Shown piece by piece: positions 12,171 to 18,551 of a DNA stretch of 18,551 nucleotides (positions are counted from its first letter, which is position 1; each line of letters opens with the position of its first letter). The translations under genes and the position numbers were made by a program. The DNA lies in assembly GCA_002310115.1 (NCBI GenBank), contig DBYI01000027.1, positions 17,381 through 35,931 on the forward strand, read 5' to 3'. The notes under the pieces are model-generated. The model was given only the letters and a program-made list of their open reading frames with translations, had not been told where the DNA came from and searched no databases. Origin of the DNA: Ruminococcus flavefaciens. GTDB taxonomy: Bacteria > Bacillota > Clostridia > Oscillospirales > Ruminococcaceae.

Positions 12171-12199
12171 ATTATAATATAAAGTGATAAATGAGTCAA
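12171..12199 (-). promoter_or_regulatory. Promoter of the RTX toxin operon
   Basis: On the minus strand TTGACT (12194-12199), 17 bases, TATAAT (12171-12176), about 40 bases ahead of the first gene. It is a strong consensus promoter, which suggests that the operon is not silent by default. Confidence 0.75.
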
Positions 12200-12487
12200 G
12201 TATTTGAAATCATGATGTTTATCTTAGAAAGTGACGTTATACAAAAGGGGGGTATCAAATTTAGCCTCGATGTTTTTATATGTGAACCTTGTATGATAAA
12301 GTGTGCAGTATAAGAAAGATTCTAAAAAATATTTTGGAGAAATGGTAGTATATAATACGTTCTTATCGATTAGATACAATATGCAGCAAGTGGATTACAG
12401 TTTTGATATGTTGAAGGAAACAGCAATGGAATATCGGAGAATAATTCTTTTAAAAGCATCTTGGAAATGTACACTATTTATTAGAGC
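12200..12487. other. Intergenic stretch between the RTX operon and the amidase
   Basis: About 290 AT-rich bases between divergent promoters. Short frames occur, but I see no convincing gene. It contains a run of six G at about 12247-12252. The closely similar promoter block of the amidase family begins at its right end. Confidence 0.4.
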
Positions 12488-12488
12488 T

Positions 12489-12520
12489 TTGTCATATAAA
12501 GTCGAACTTTTGAATACTAT
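12489..12520 (+). promoter_or_regulatory. Promoter of the full-length amidase gene
   Basis: TTGTCA at 12489-12494, 20 bases, TACTAT at 12515-12520, then TCAGTGACTT. The block TTTGTCATATAAAGTCGAAC is identical to the promoter of peptide gene 1, but the -10 is weaker than TATAAT. Confidence 0.6.
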
Positions 12521-12560
12521 TCAGTGACTTAATATCGCAAAAGCGGAAGGAGTAACTGAA

Positions 12561-13295
12561 ATGAGAAAAGTTCACAGAAAGATAGTTGGTGGTGTAGTAG
12601 TGTGCGGCTGTGCTATGTTCACACTGTACGGAGCATCACGTGTAGCCGAAAGAACTGAAAACGGGGGAGTGCCTGTTTCGATTACAGACATGGAAGAGGT
12701 ACTACCAATTATAATTTTGGATGCTGGGCACGGTGGCATAGATGGAGGATGTACTTCAGCTGAAGGAGTTCCCGAAAAGGGAATAAATCTCGATATATTG
12801 TTACGACTTCGTGATATGCTGGAAGTTAGTGGTTATGAGGTCAAAGTGACACGCGACAGCGACAAATCAATACATGATATAGGGATAGAGGGGATAGCGG
12901 CGCAGAAAAGCTCAGATATGGATAATCGCCTTGCTATTTTTAACGATAGTAGCAATGCTGTGTGTATATCTATACATCAGAACCAGTTCACAGATCCAAA
13001 GTACAGTGGAGCGCAGATGTTTTATTCGGGAAGCAACAGTACCAGTGAAGTTCTTGCACGAATGCTACAAAATCGTTTTAAAGGCCTTTTGCAGCCTGAT
13101 AACGAACGTGATATTAAACTCTGTGGAAAGGAGCTGTTTCTATGTTATTTTAGTGAAAATCCAACAGTTATGGCCGAATGCGGCTTTTTGTCCAATCCTG
13201 ATGAAGCTGCTCTGCTGAATACAGAGGAGTATAGAGGTAAGGTGGCGTTTACGCTTTTTAGTGGCATAAGTGATTTTATCAACAGAAAAAAATAG
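12561..13295 (+). CDS. N-acetylmuramoyl-L-alanine amidase, Amidase_3 family, CwlD-like
   Basis: A 244-residue zinc amidase that cuts the bond between muramic acid and the stem peptide of peptidoglycan outside the membrane. Residues 1-26 are a signal peptide or anchor (CGCAMFTLYGAS). The catalytic domain runs from IIILDAGHGG to the end. Zinc ligands are H57 (DAGHGG), E72 (EKGINLD) and H139 (SIHQNQF); the catalytic Glu is E206 (MAECGFLSNP). Length and motifs, including Y.GAQ.FYS and Q.DN.R, match CwlD, which makes muramic-lactam in spore cortex. A general cell-wall role is the alternative. Ribosome site GGAAGGAG before the ATG. It is the only intact member of a local family of four: three truncated copies lie to the left, sharing promoter and the first 58 codons. 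Confidence 0.93.
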   Translation: MRKVHRKIVGGVVVCGCAMFTLYGASRVAERTENGGVPVSITDMEEVLPIIILDAGHGGIDGGCTSAEGVPEKGINLDILLRLRDMLEVSGYEVKVTRDSDKSIHDIGIEGIAAQKSSDMDNRLAIFNDSSNAVCISIHQNQFTDPKYSGAQMFYSGSNSTSEVLARMLQNRFKGLLQPDNERDIKLCGKELFLCYFSENPTVMAECGFLSNPDEAALLNTEEYRGKVAFTLFSGISDFINRKK

Positions 13296-13337
13296 TCATT
13301 TCTCGGAGTCACTGCAGATGACGTAAATGACCATTTA

Positions 13338-13367
13338 TTGACAAAAAGACGCAAAATTAAATGTAAT
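13338..13367 (+). promoter_or_regulatory. Promoter-like site after the amidase
   Basis: TTGACA (13338-13343), 18 bases, TGTAAT (13362-13367). Eighteen bases (13337-13354) are identical to the promoter of the 211-residue protein at 15848-15865. No open frame with a ribosome site follows, so it could drive a small RNA or be a remnant. Confidence 0.45.
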
Positions 13368-13390
13368 CCCAAATTAGAAGTTTGAATAAT

Positions 13391-13440
13391 AACAAACACT
13401 TTTTTTATAATATAGATACATTGTTCGAAAAGTGTTTGTT
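13391..13440. terminator. Hairpin with 13-base-pair perfect stem
   Basis: AACAAACACTTTT (13391-13403) pairs exactly with AAAAGTGTTTGTT (13428-13440) around a 24-base loop. It lies about 95 bases after the amidase stop codon and may be that gene's terminator, although no clean T-run follows. Confidence 0.5.
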
Positions 13441-13676
13441 TGTTATTTGAAGATTTGCCTTAATATTTTGGTGTTCCTTTGCAAGCTTAAATATGATTTG
13501 TCTGATTTTTCTTGACGATTTCATAACCTGTTTTAAAGTCAAAGGTTTCATGTAAATCATCAGTAAATTGCATTCTAGTTATGACTTTTTAAGAAGTATG
13601 TTCCTATTGTAAATACTAGAGATACATATGATTTCACTGCTGACAACATTTGAATTAATGTTCTTTCAACAACAAA

Positions 13677-13710
13677 AATCGGCTTCAAAATATGAAACCG
13701 ATTATTTTTC
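13677..13710 (+). terminator. Intrinsic terminator in the non-coding region
   Basis: The stem AATCGGCTTC/GAAACCGATT has a mismatch in the middle and a 7-base loop, followed by ATTTTT. It points to a plus-strand transcript ending here. Confidence 0.6.
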
Positions 13711-13916
13711 AAAATACAAGCTGAAGTTACTATTTTACACTTTTTACTGTTGTTAATTTTATCATTTAAGACAGGTGAAATGAGCATGATATAAAGAAAG
13801 GTACTGAACATATTTCTAAATCTGTGATACAAAATTTGTGTTATCTTAACATATTTCAGTGCAATAACAACGTGACGGTCAAATGTTCAGCACATTGTAT
13901 TTCTGATGTTATTCGC
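13711..13916. other. Intergenic stretch downstream of the pRiA4b-like gene
   Basis: About 200 bases with no gene or obvious terminator hairpin recognised. The minus-strand gene ends at its right border. Confidence 0.3.
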
Positions 13917-15593
13917 TTATTTGATATTGAAAGCACGTCTAAGTTTTGCCTCAAGATCAAGCTCAAATATGCCAGATCCAATCATTGATTTGATCATAGT
14001 TTTAATTTCTGATGGCATATTTTTAATTTCCTCCACTGATAAACTGTCAAGGAAATCTATTATACGCATCAGCTTGTCGAAATCATCATCTTCGTTAGTT
14101 TCGTTCAGTTCCTCAAATATCTTGTCAGCCTTTTTGAGTACGTCAACTGATTTTAGCTCGATTCCACACTCTTTGCATAATGGCAGCAACAAGTTGTAAG
14201 TGATGTCATCTGATATACAGATAGTCTTAGGGAGTTTTTCGTATTTCAGCAACTCATCTGCTAAACTGTTAAGCAATATTTGTGCATTTATATCATAATC
14301 ACGAATAGGCTTGATAGGCAAGACATAATCGTTACTGCATTCAACCGCAATGAGAATTGCTGGGAAATATGGGGCTTCGGTAATGTCGTCCTGAATAGGA
14401 TTATTTATGTGTTTTACTTTGCATTCCCATTTACTGCTTTGTTTCAGCTTTTTTAGCTTAGATATTTTAGAAGCATTTAGTGAGGGTGATGGGATAGTTT
14501 CCGTCAATTCACTTGGAAGCTGCATAGTCTTCAAATCAAATCCATCACTGTTTGGAACAATATATGGTATTTCTGAATCTTCCGTGAAGCCAAGCTTTTC
14601 AGCGGAAGTGTTATTTAGCTTTTTTGATACAAACATTGCTGCATCAAGTGCTTCTTTTAGAAGTTCATACTTGCTTTTATCTTCAACATACCACGGAATA
14701 TAATATGGTTTTATACTTAGAATAAAGGGATAGCTGTGAGCACCTCGGAAATTCAAGTTCTTACGTTTTGCGTAATCCTGAACAGAATTAAGGTCAGCTA
14801 AACGAAGCGCGTTTTTATTGTCGAAACATATTTGCAAGCAGTTCTGAGACATCATATACTCAAAAGTCTCGTCATCATTTTTACACTGTGAATTAATTAA
14901 ACGATAGTAACTGAACAATCCTTTTTCACCAATGTACAAAGTAAGCGAATAATAATTGCAATTGCGTCCTACTACACTGCAATATCCGGTCTCTCCATTT
15001 GAGAGTTTAACTGCAAAGATGTCGGTTTCATTCAGCTTGCTCCACAACTTGACTTTTCTGAAGCATAGCGCTTTATCATAAAGTTCATCGGGAACAGGAA
15101 TTGGCAGTTTTTCACGCTCTATTATTTCCTCTTCATCATCGTCGAAATACTCGTCATCATCATAGTATGCGCTGCCTTCATCGAATTCAGGGTACTGTGG
15201 GGGAGCTATGCCTTTTGTGCGGACTATTTCAGGACATTTTGTATCTTCGTAGAGAACTTGCAGAATTTTGCATTGAAAATGCCATTCTTCACCAAAGTCA
15301 AATATATATAGGAACTTCTGTCCCACCTCAAGTCCGATGAATTGTAGCCTGCATTTGTCTGTGTCTGGGGAGCCATCCTCTGCATAGCGTGAGGAATAGC
15401 ATTTATTACCGTCCCATGCCCTGTTATTCATAAAGAAGGCATGAAGGTGGTCGTTATCGAAGTCAAAAGCGTTTAGTATAGCATCAGAGAGGTCTTCAAG
15501 AGTTGCCTTGCCCGATATTCTGATATGTCTGTAACAGCCTGTGCCTATGGAAACGCTTATAACATACGATTTTGTGTTTATCCTGATTTTTAT
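13917..15593 (-). CDS. Plasmid pRiA4b ORF-3-like family protein with probable non-ATG start
   Basis: The first ATG in this frame (15429-15431) cuts into the conserved domain, because the open frame continues upstream with clear family sequence: KIRINTKSYVISVSIG, then YRHIRISGKATLEDLSDAIL, then FDFDNDHLHAFFM. A ribosome site AAGGTGG (15601-15607) stands 7 bases before an ATA at 15591-15593, where a start codon is expected, giving about 558 residues. ATT at 15597-15599 is too close to that site. The pRiA4b ORF-3 fold covers roughly the first 160 residues, ending in the FDFGEEWHFQCKI motif. A very acidic linker (DDDEYFDDDEEEIIE) and a long C-terminal region follow. The latter contains a stretch (VLPIKPIRDYDINAQILLNSL) like the uncharacterised domains often fused to this family. 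Molecular function unknown. The gene stands alone. Confidence 0.72.
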   Translation of the reverse strand: MKIRINTKSYVISVSIGTGCYRHIRISGKATLEDLSDAILNAFDFDNDHLHAFFMNNRAWDGNKCYSSRYAEDGSPDTDKCRLQFIGLEVGQKFLYIFDFGEEWHFQCKILQVLYEDTKCPEIVRTKGIAPPQYPEFDEGSAYYDDDEYFDDDEEEIIEREKLPIPVPDELYDKALCFRKVKLWSKLNETDIFAVKLSNGETGYCSVVGRNCNYYSLTLYIGEKGLFSYYRLINSQCKNDDETFEYMMSQNCLQICFDNKNALRLADLNSVQDYAKRKNLNFRGAHSYPFILSIKPYYIPWYVEDKSKYELLKEALDAAMFVSKKLNNTSAEKLGFTEDSEIPYIVPNSDGFDLKTMQLPSELTETIPSPSLNASKISKLKKLKQSSKWECKVKHINNPIQDDITEAPYFPAILIAVECSNDYVLPIKPIRDYDINAQILLNSLADELLKYEKLPKTICISDDITYNLLLPLCKECGIELKSVDVLKKADKIFEELNETNEDDDFDKLMRIIDFLDSLSVEEIKNMPSEIKTMIKSMIGSGIFELDLEAKLRRAFNIK

Positions 15594-15617
15594 AAAAATC
15601 CCACCTTTTCAAAGTGT

Positions 15618-15636
15618 ATTATAAAACTAAATTATA
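15618..15636 (-). promoter_or_regulatory. -10 boxes upstream of the pRiA4b-like gene
   Basis: Two TATAAT boxes on the minus strand (15618-15623 and 15631-15636) lie 25-40 bases before the proposed start. No good -35 is seen for either. Confidence 0.35.
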
Positions 15637-15811
15637 CTATAACTTTACCAAATGCTTTATCTTCAAATGAAACATCCCGAATTGCTTTTTGAATTTGGAA
15701 TAAAAAAGTAAGCAGATTGCCTATAAAATATTTTTTCATAGTCACATCGCCGTTCAGATGTAATAATTGTTGTGAATAGTATATCATATTCAATAGGTTC
15801 AATCAAGGGTT

Positions 15812-15850
15812 AATCAAATATTTTCTGAAATGCTTTGATTTGCTTTGATT
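15812..15850 (+). promoter_or_regulatory. Possible operator made of TTTGATT repeats
   Basis: AATCAAA (15812-15818) faces TTTGATT (15834-15840), and the ten bases TGCTTTGATT are repeated in tandem (15831-15840 and 15841-15850). The second copy runs into the -35 box, so a regulator bound here would affect promoter access. Confidence 0.4.
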
Positions 15851-15878
15851 GACAAAAAGACGCAATATGATATATAAT
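15849..15878 (+). promoter_or_regulatory. Promoter of the 211-residue protein gene
   Basis: Consensus TTGACA (15849-15854), 18 bases, TATAAT (15873-15878). The gene starts 65 bases downstream. Confidence 0.75.
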
Positions 15879-15943
15879 TATACAATAATGTTAAGTTAGA
15901 AAATCGGCTGAAAAACCTGAGTAAATAGTGGTGGTGATAGTTA

Positions 15944-16579
15944 ATGAGCAATAATTTTGTTACAATCGGATACTATATCTGTCAGAAAACAGAGACTCCA
16001 TTGTATCTGGGATTTGATGCAGATAGTTTCATTTCCGTGAGCGATTGCTTTTGCGATCATGAGCCGCAGATAGTTTATTGTCACGGCTGGAAACCTCACG
16101 GCGACGATCCCGAATATATACGCAGGTATTTTACGGATAAGGAAGAATACTTAAAAATGAGCGGTGAGATATGGGCACTGTTCTCGCAGGAACTTTTCAG
16201 TATGGATGGCAGGTTTTTGCGTAAGAAAGACGCAGTTTACTTCTATAAGGAGTATTTCGTGGCATATGATTGTGCACTGGTTGCTGTCAGCACAAAGGAA
16301 AGGTATTCGGAGCTTTCCTTGTATAATTTCCAAAAACAGGAATATGAAAGCAACGAAGCTGAGGGCGAGTGTATCGGCTGCGATATAATCGGCTGGGATA
16401 TAGCGGGATTTCATTCGTTTCTGTGCAATTCCCTGCATAAGAAATTCGATGATATCAGTTTCAACAAATACGGTATACTGAACGAAAGCTTTGAGAAAGT
16501 GGAGCAAATGGCAGAAAAAATACAGGGAATGGGTGAGCCAGTGGACTGGATACCTGTAATGATATATAAACTGTATTGA
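15944..16579 (+). CDS. Unknown 211-residue cytoplasmic protein
   Basis: Not recognised. It begins MSNNFVTIGYYICQKTETPLYLGFD and has no signal peptide or membrane segment. Features are a Cys/His-containing stretch (VSDCFCDHEP.IVYCHGW), many aromatic residues, and two later Cys (ECIGCDIIGWDIAGF). The composition suggests a compact alpha/beta protein; the four N-terminal Cys/His positions could bind metal, though the spacing is not a standard motif. The ribosome site is weak and G-rich (GTGGTGGTGAT) about 5 bases before the ATG. It has its own strong promoter with repeats around the -35, so its expression may be regulated. The next full gene (ispF) converges on it, with no obvious terminator between. 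Confidence 0.75.
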   Translation: MSNNFVTIGYYICQKTETPLYLGFDADSFISVSDCFCDHEPQIVYCHGWKPHGDDPEYIRRYFTDKEEYLKMSGEIWALFSQELFSMDGRFLRKKDAVYFYKEYFVAYDCALVAVSTKERYSELSLYNFQKQEYESNEAEGECIGCDIIGWDIAGFHSFLCNSLHKKFDDISFNKYGILNESFEKVEQMAEKIQGMGEPVDWIPVMIYKLY

Positions 16580-16617
16580 CGAAATTGAATATTATAAAAT
16601 CCATAAAGGAGAACAAA

Positions 16618-16689
16618 ATGACCCTTTTTGGATTTGGGCAACTGAAAAAAGAATTATTTCCTGTACATAAGAGCTACTGCGTGAGCTGA
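16618..16689 (+). CDS. Short ORF with strong ribosome site, perhaps a truncated gene
   Basis: Twenty-three codons (MTLFGFGQLKKELFPVHK...) behind AAAGGAGA with a good spacing, downstream of the 211-residue protein gene in the same direction. It runs 36 bases into the 3' end of the convergent ispF gene. The very good ribosome site for so short a frame suggests the start of a gene whose remainder was lost at the ispF junction, or a genuine small protein. Confidence 0.3.
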   Translation: MTLFGFGQLKKELFPVHKSYCVS

Positions 16690-17130
16690 CATTCCCAGCT
16701 TTTCACCTGTGAAGCCGAGATGTTCTTCAGTGGTAGCCTTAACGCTTATCTGAGATACGTCGCAGTTGCAAAACTTTGCGATATTCTCGCGCATTTTCAG
16801 TATATGCGGTGCCAACTTCGGTGCCTGAGCTATAACTGTAGCGTCGATATTGCCTATCTCCCAGCCTTCAGCTCTTATTCTGCGGCAAACCTCAGCCATG
16901 AGCTTCATGCTGTCAGCATCCTTGAAGCTGTCGTTGTTATCAGGGAAGAGGTGGCCTATGTCTCCCATTGCGAGAGCTCCGAGCATTGCATCCATTATGG
17001 CATGAACGAGCACATCTGCGTCAGAGTGACCTAGCAGTCCTGTGACATGTGGTATCTCAACTCCGCCGAGAATGAGCTTCCTTCCTTCCACAAGCTTGTG
17101 GACATCGTAACCGTGACCTATTCTGAACAT
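16654..17130 (-). CDS. ispF: 2-C-methyl-D-erythritol 2,4-cyclodiphosphate synthase
   Basis: A 158-residue enzyme of the non-mevalonate isoprenoid pathway. It converts CDP-methylerythritol 2-phosphate to the cyclic diphosphate, releasing CMP, and works as a cytoplasmic trimer. The zinc ligands are visible at D9 and H11 (RIGHGYDVH) and H43; GLLGHSDADVLVHAIMDA is the family signature, and the C-terminal KATTEEHLGFTG motif contributes to the CDP/active site. Length is normal for the family. The start codon lies one base past the stop of the antiporter gene, and the ribosome site AAAGGAGAA is inside the antiporter's last codons, so the two are co-transcribed and translationally linked. No other isoprenoid gene is in the window. 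Confidence 0.97.
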   Translation of the reverse strand: MFRIGHGYDVHKLVEGRKLILGGVEIPHVTGLLGHSDADVLVHAIMDAMLGALAMGDIGHLFPDNNDSFKDADSMKLMAEVCRRIRAEGWEIGNIDATVIAQAPKLAPHILKMRENIAKFCNCDVSQISVKATTEEHLGFTGEKLGMSAHAVALMYRK

Positions 17131-17131
17131 T

Positions 17132-18349
17132 TTATTCTCCTTTCTCTGATGTTTGCAAAGTTAATTTCTCATCTTTGCCGTCTGTTTTGCCGAAGAGAAG
17201 CTTTAAAACTATCGGTGTAACTATACTTGAAACTATGATGAGTAGTATAACTGCCGTAAAATACGATGAGTCGATTATACCGAGACCAAGCCCCTTATTT
17301 GTAATGATAAGAGCAACTTCTCCACGTGTCATCATGCCTGCACCTATTTTTATGCAATCAACCCAACTATATCTGAAGCATTTAGATGCAAGTCCGCAGC
17401 CGACGATCTTACTGAGCATGGCAACAATGACAAATCCTACGGAAAAGACAATCATACTTGAATCGATATTGCTGAAATCGGTCTTGAGTCCGATACTTAC
17501 AAAGAAAACAGGAGCAAAGAACATATATCCGTTGATATTAACACGACGGTCTATGTACTCCGCGTCACGAACGTTACAGAGGATTATACCTGCAATATAT
17601 GCGCCTGTGATATCGGCAATCCCAAAGTATTTTTCGGCAACATACGCCATGAGGAAACAGAGCGTTATAGCGATTATAGGTATACGTCTTGTGTGAGTAT
17701 GCCTGTCATCGTAAAGCTTGAAAAGCTTAAATATGACGAAGCCAAGTACTATAGAAAGCATGAGAAACAGAAATATCTTTCCCGTAACAATGAGAGTATT
17801 GCTGTTGGGATCTTTGAAACCTAGCACGAATGTGAGTACGATGATACCAATAACATCGTCGATGATTGCGGCGCTGAGAATAGTCTGTCCCACGCGGCTT
17901 GTAAGTTTGCCCATTTCCTTCAGCACCTCAACGGTAATACCTACAGAGGTTGCCGTCATAATACAGCCGATAAACACAGCCTTGAAAAACTCATCCGTAC
18001 CAAATTCTGAGAAGCCATAAATGCACATATACAGAAGACTTCCGCTTACAAGGGGGACGAAAACTCCAATGCATGCAATAAGAAATGCGGCAAATCCTGA
18101 TTTTTTAAGCTCCTGTAGGTTTGTCTCCAGGCCAGCGGAGAACATAATGAGGATAACGCCAATCTCAGCCATCTGACTGATGAATTCTGTAGGTTGCACT
18201 AGATTGAGGGTTAGACATGGGCCGATAACAAGACCTGCAATTATTTCTCCAACGACCATGGGAGCCTTGCATTTTCTTGCAAGAAGTCCTGCAGCTTTGG
18301 CAAAAATAAAAATGAGTGCAAGATCCTTGAGGATCTTATAGGTTTCCAT
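17132..18349 (-). CDS. CPA2-family Na+/H+ antiporter
   Basis: A 405-residue membrane protein with about 11-13 hydrophobic segments from residue 8 to 387. It exchanges cations for protons across the cytoplasmic membrane. Family marks are GEIIAGLVIGP (34-44), TATS in the unwound helix (132-135), IIDDVIGIIVL with the ion-binding Asp pair D164-D165, DITGAYIAGIIL (246-257), a Lys in SKIVG (314) and TRGEVALI (341-348). The Asp pair, as in NapA and NhaA, suggests an electrogenic Na+/H+ exchanger over a KefB-type K+ system; the C-terminal tail is short and has no TrkA-N domain. The AAGGA ribosome site is about 11 bases before the ATG. It leads a two-gene unit with ispF; the pairing looks incidental in function. 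Confidence 0.93.
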   Translation of the reverse strand: METYKILKDLALIFIFAKAAGLLARKCKAPMVVGEIIAGLVIGPCLTLNLVQPTEFISQMAEIGVILIMFSAGLETNLQELKKSGFAAFLIACIGVFVPLVSGSLLYMCIYGFSEFGTDEFFKAVFIGCIMTATSVGITVEVLKEMGKLTSRVGQTILSAAIIDDVIGIIVLTFVLGFKDPNSNTLIVTGKIFLFLMLSIVLGFVIFKLFKLYDDRHTHTRRIPIIAITLCFLMAYVAEKYFGIADITGAYIAGIILCNVRDAEYIDRRVNINGYMFFAPVFFVSIGLKTDFSNIDSSMIVFSVGFVIVAMLSKIVGCGLASKCFRYSWVDCIKIGAGMMTRGEVALIITNKGLGLGIIDSSYFTAVILLIIVSSIVTPIVLKLLFGKTDGKDEKLTLQTSEKGE

Positions 18350-18377
18350 GCATATTCATATCCTTTCATAAATAAAA

Positions 18378-18392
18378 GGAGCTAAAAGCTCC
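18378..18392 (-). promoter_or_regulatory. Terminator-like hairpin in the antiporter leader
   Basis: On the minus strand GGAGC-TTTTA-GCTCC is followed by TTTTATTT. It lies between the promoter (18405-18433) and the start codon, so all antiporter transcripts pass through it. It may attenuate or protect the message. Confidence 0.5.
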
Positions 18393-18404
18393 CCGTTCAT
18401 ATTT

Positions 18405-18433
18405 ATTATACTATAAAACCTTACGTTTGTCAA
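18405..18433 (-). promoter_or_regulatory. Promoter of the antiporter-ispF unit
   Basis: On the minus strand a perfect TTGACA (18428-18433), 17 bases, TATAAT (18405-18410). The predicted start of transcription is just before the leader hairpin. Confidence 0.85.
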
Positions 18434-18464
18434 CTTTATGCTATTTGTTAAATGAAAAAAATAC

Positions 18465-18493
18465 TTGACAAGCCAGTATAGAAATGATATAAT
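18465..18493 (+). promoter_or_regulatory. Strong divergent promoter leaving the window
   Basis: A perfect TTGACA (18465-18470), 17 bases, TATAAT (18488-18493), with TGA before the -10 (extended type). No start codon with a ribosome site is seen in the remaining 58 bases, so the gene or RNA it drives lies beyond the window. Confidence 0.8.
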
Positions 18494-18551
18494 ATTAGAG
18501 TATCGTGTAAAAACGTTACTATTATTTATCCTTGCCCGCAGTAAGTTGTCG

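Larger units (their letters stand above)
13374..13710 (+). ncRNA. Possible small RNA
   Basis: The interval from the predicted start of the promoter at 13338-13367 to the intrinsic terminator at 13677-13710 holds no credible plus-strand gene. It includes a perfect 13-base-pair hairpin near its 5' end. A transcript of about 340 bases would follow. No known RNA family is recognised. Confidence 0.25.

Noticed and set aside
12303..12527. 74-codon plus-strand frame upstream of the amidase
   Set aside because: It has no ribosome site and runs through the conserved amidase promoter block.
13575..13832. 85-codon minus-strand frame
   Set aside because: It spans the intrinsic terminator, lacks a ribosome site and has a biased, unrecognisable composition.
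15101..15340. His-rich plus-strand frame opposite the pRiA4b-like gene
   Set aside because: It is the complement of the acidic Asp/Glu linker codons and not an independent gene.

Overview
The window looks like a chromosomal stretch of a low-to-moderate GC, Gram-positive, fibre-degrading gut or rumen clostridium, most likely Ruminococcus or a close relative. The evidence is two secreted proteins with C-terminal dockerin modules (cellulosome docking), a CwlD-type spore/cell-wall amidase, a CotH-type protein, strong AAGGAGG-like ribosome sites and TTGACA/TATAAT promoters. The species is an inference from gene content.

Layout. Positions 1-6030 hold a threefold repeated arrangement. A 61-codon plus-strand gene (84-269, 3393-3578, 5741-5926), with its own promoter and terminator, faces a large minus-strand gene for a non-cytosolic protein: a leucine-rich-repeat dockerin protein (570-2849), a CotH-like dockerin protein (3656-5563) and an RTX protein (6040-10854). 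The 61-residue products match the first 58 residues of the full-length amidase encoded at 12561-13295, and all three stop at the same place. They differ mainly by synonymous and conservative changes, so they look like maintained peptides and not fresh pseudogenes.

Positions 6040-12199 are one minus-strand operon: a 280-residue unknown, a 143-residue unknown, and a 1604-residue modular protein. The large protein has an N-terminal region resembling CD38/ADP-ribosyl cyclase, an EF-hand loop, a run of 14 Asp, hydrophobic stretches, a FrpC-like self-processing module with the cleavable Asp568-Pro569 bond, and three RTX blocks with haemolysin-related spacers. Base composition drops sharply from about 50% GC in the RTX end to about 25% GC upstream of position ~7900, and both small genes share the AT-rich state. 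I read this as a swapped toxin-plus-candidate-immunity cassette on a resident RTX carrier. It is the best candidate for an undescribed system, together with the 61-residue peptides.

Positions 13296-18551 are more ordinary. They hold a non-coding region with a possible small RNA, a pRiA4b ORF-3-like protein whose real start seems to be a non-standard codon, an unknown 211-residue protein behind a repeat-decorated promoter, then a CPA2 Na+/H+ antiporter and ispF in one transcription unit. A strong divergent promoter leaves the window on the right.

All calls come from reading motifs by eye. No database search, structure prediction or alignment program was used.
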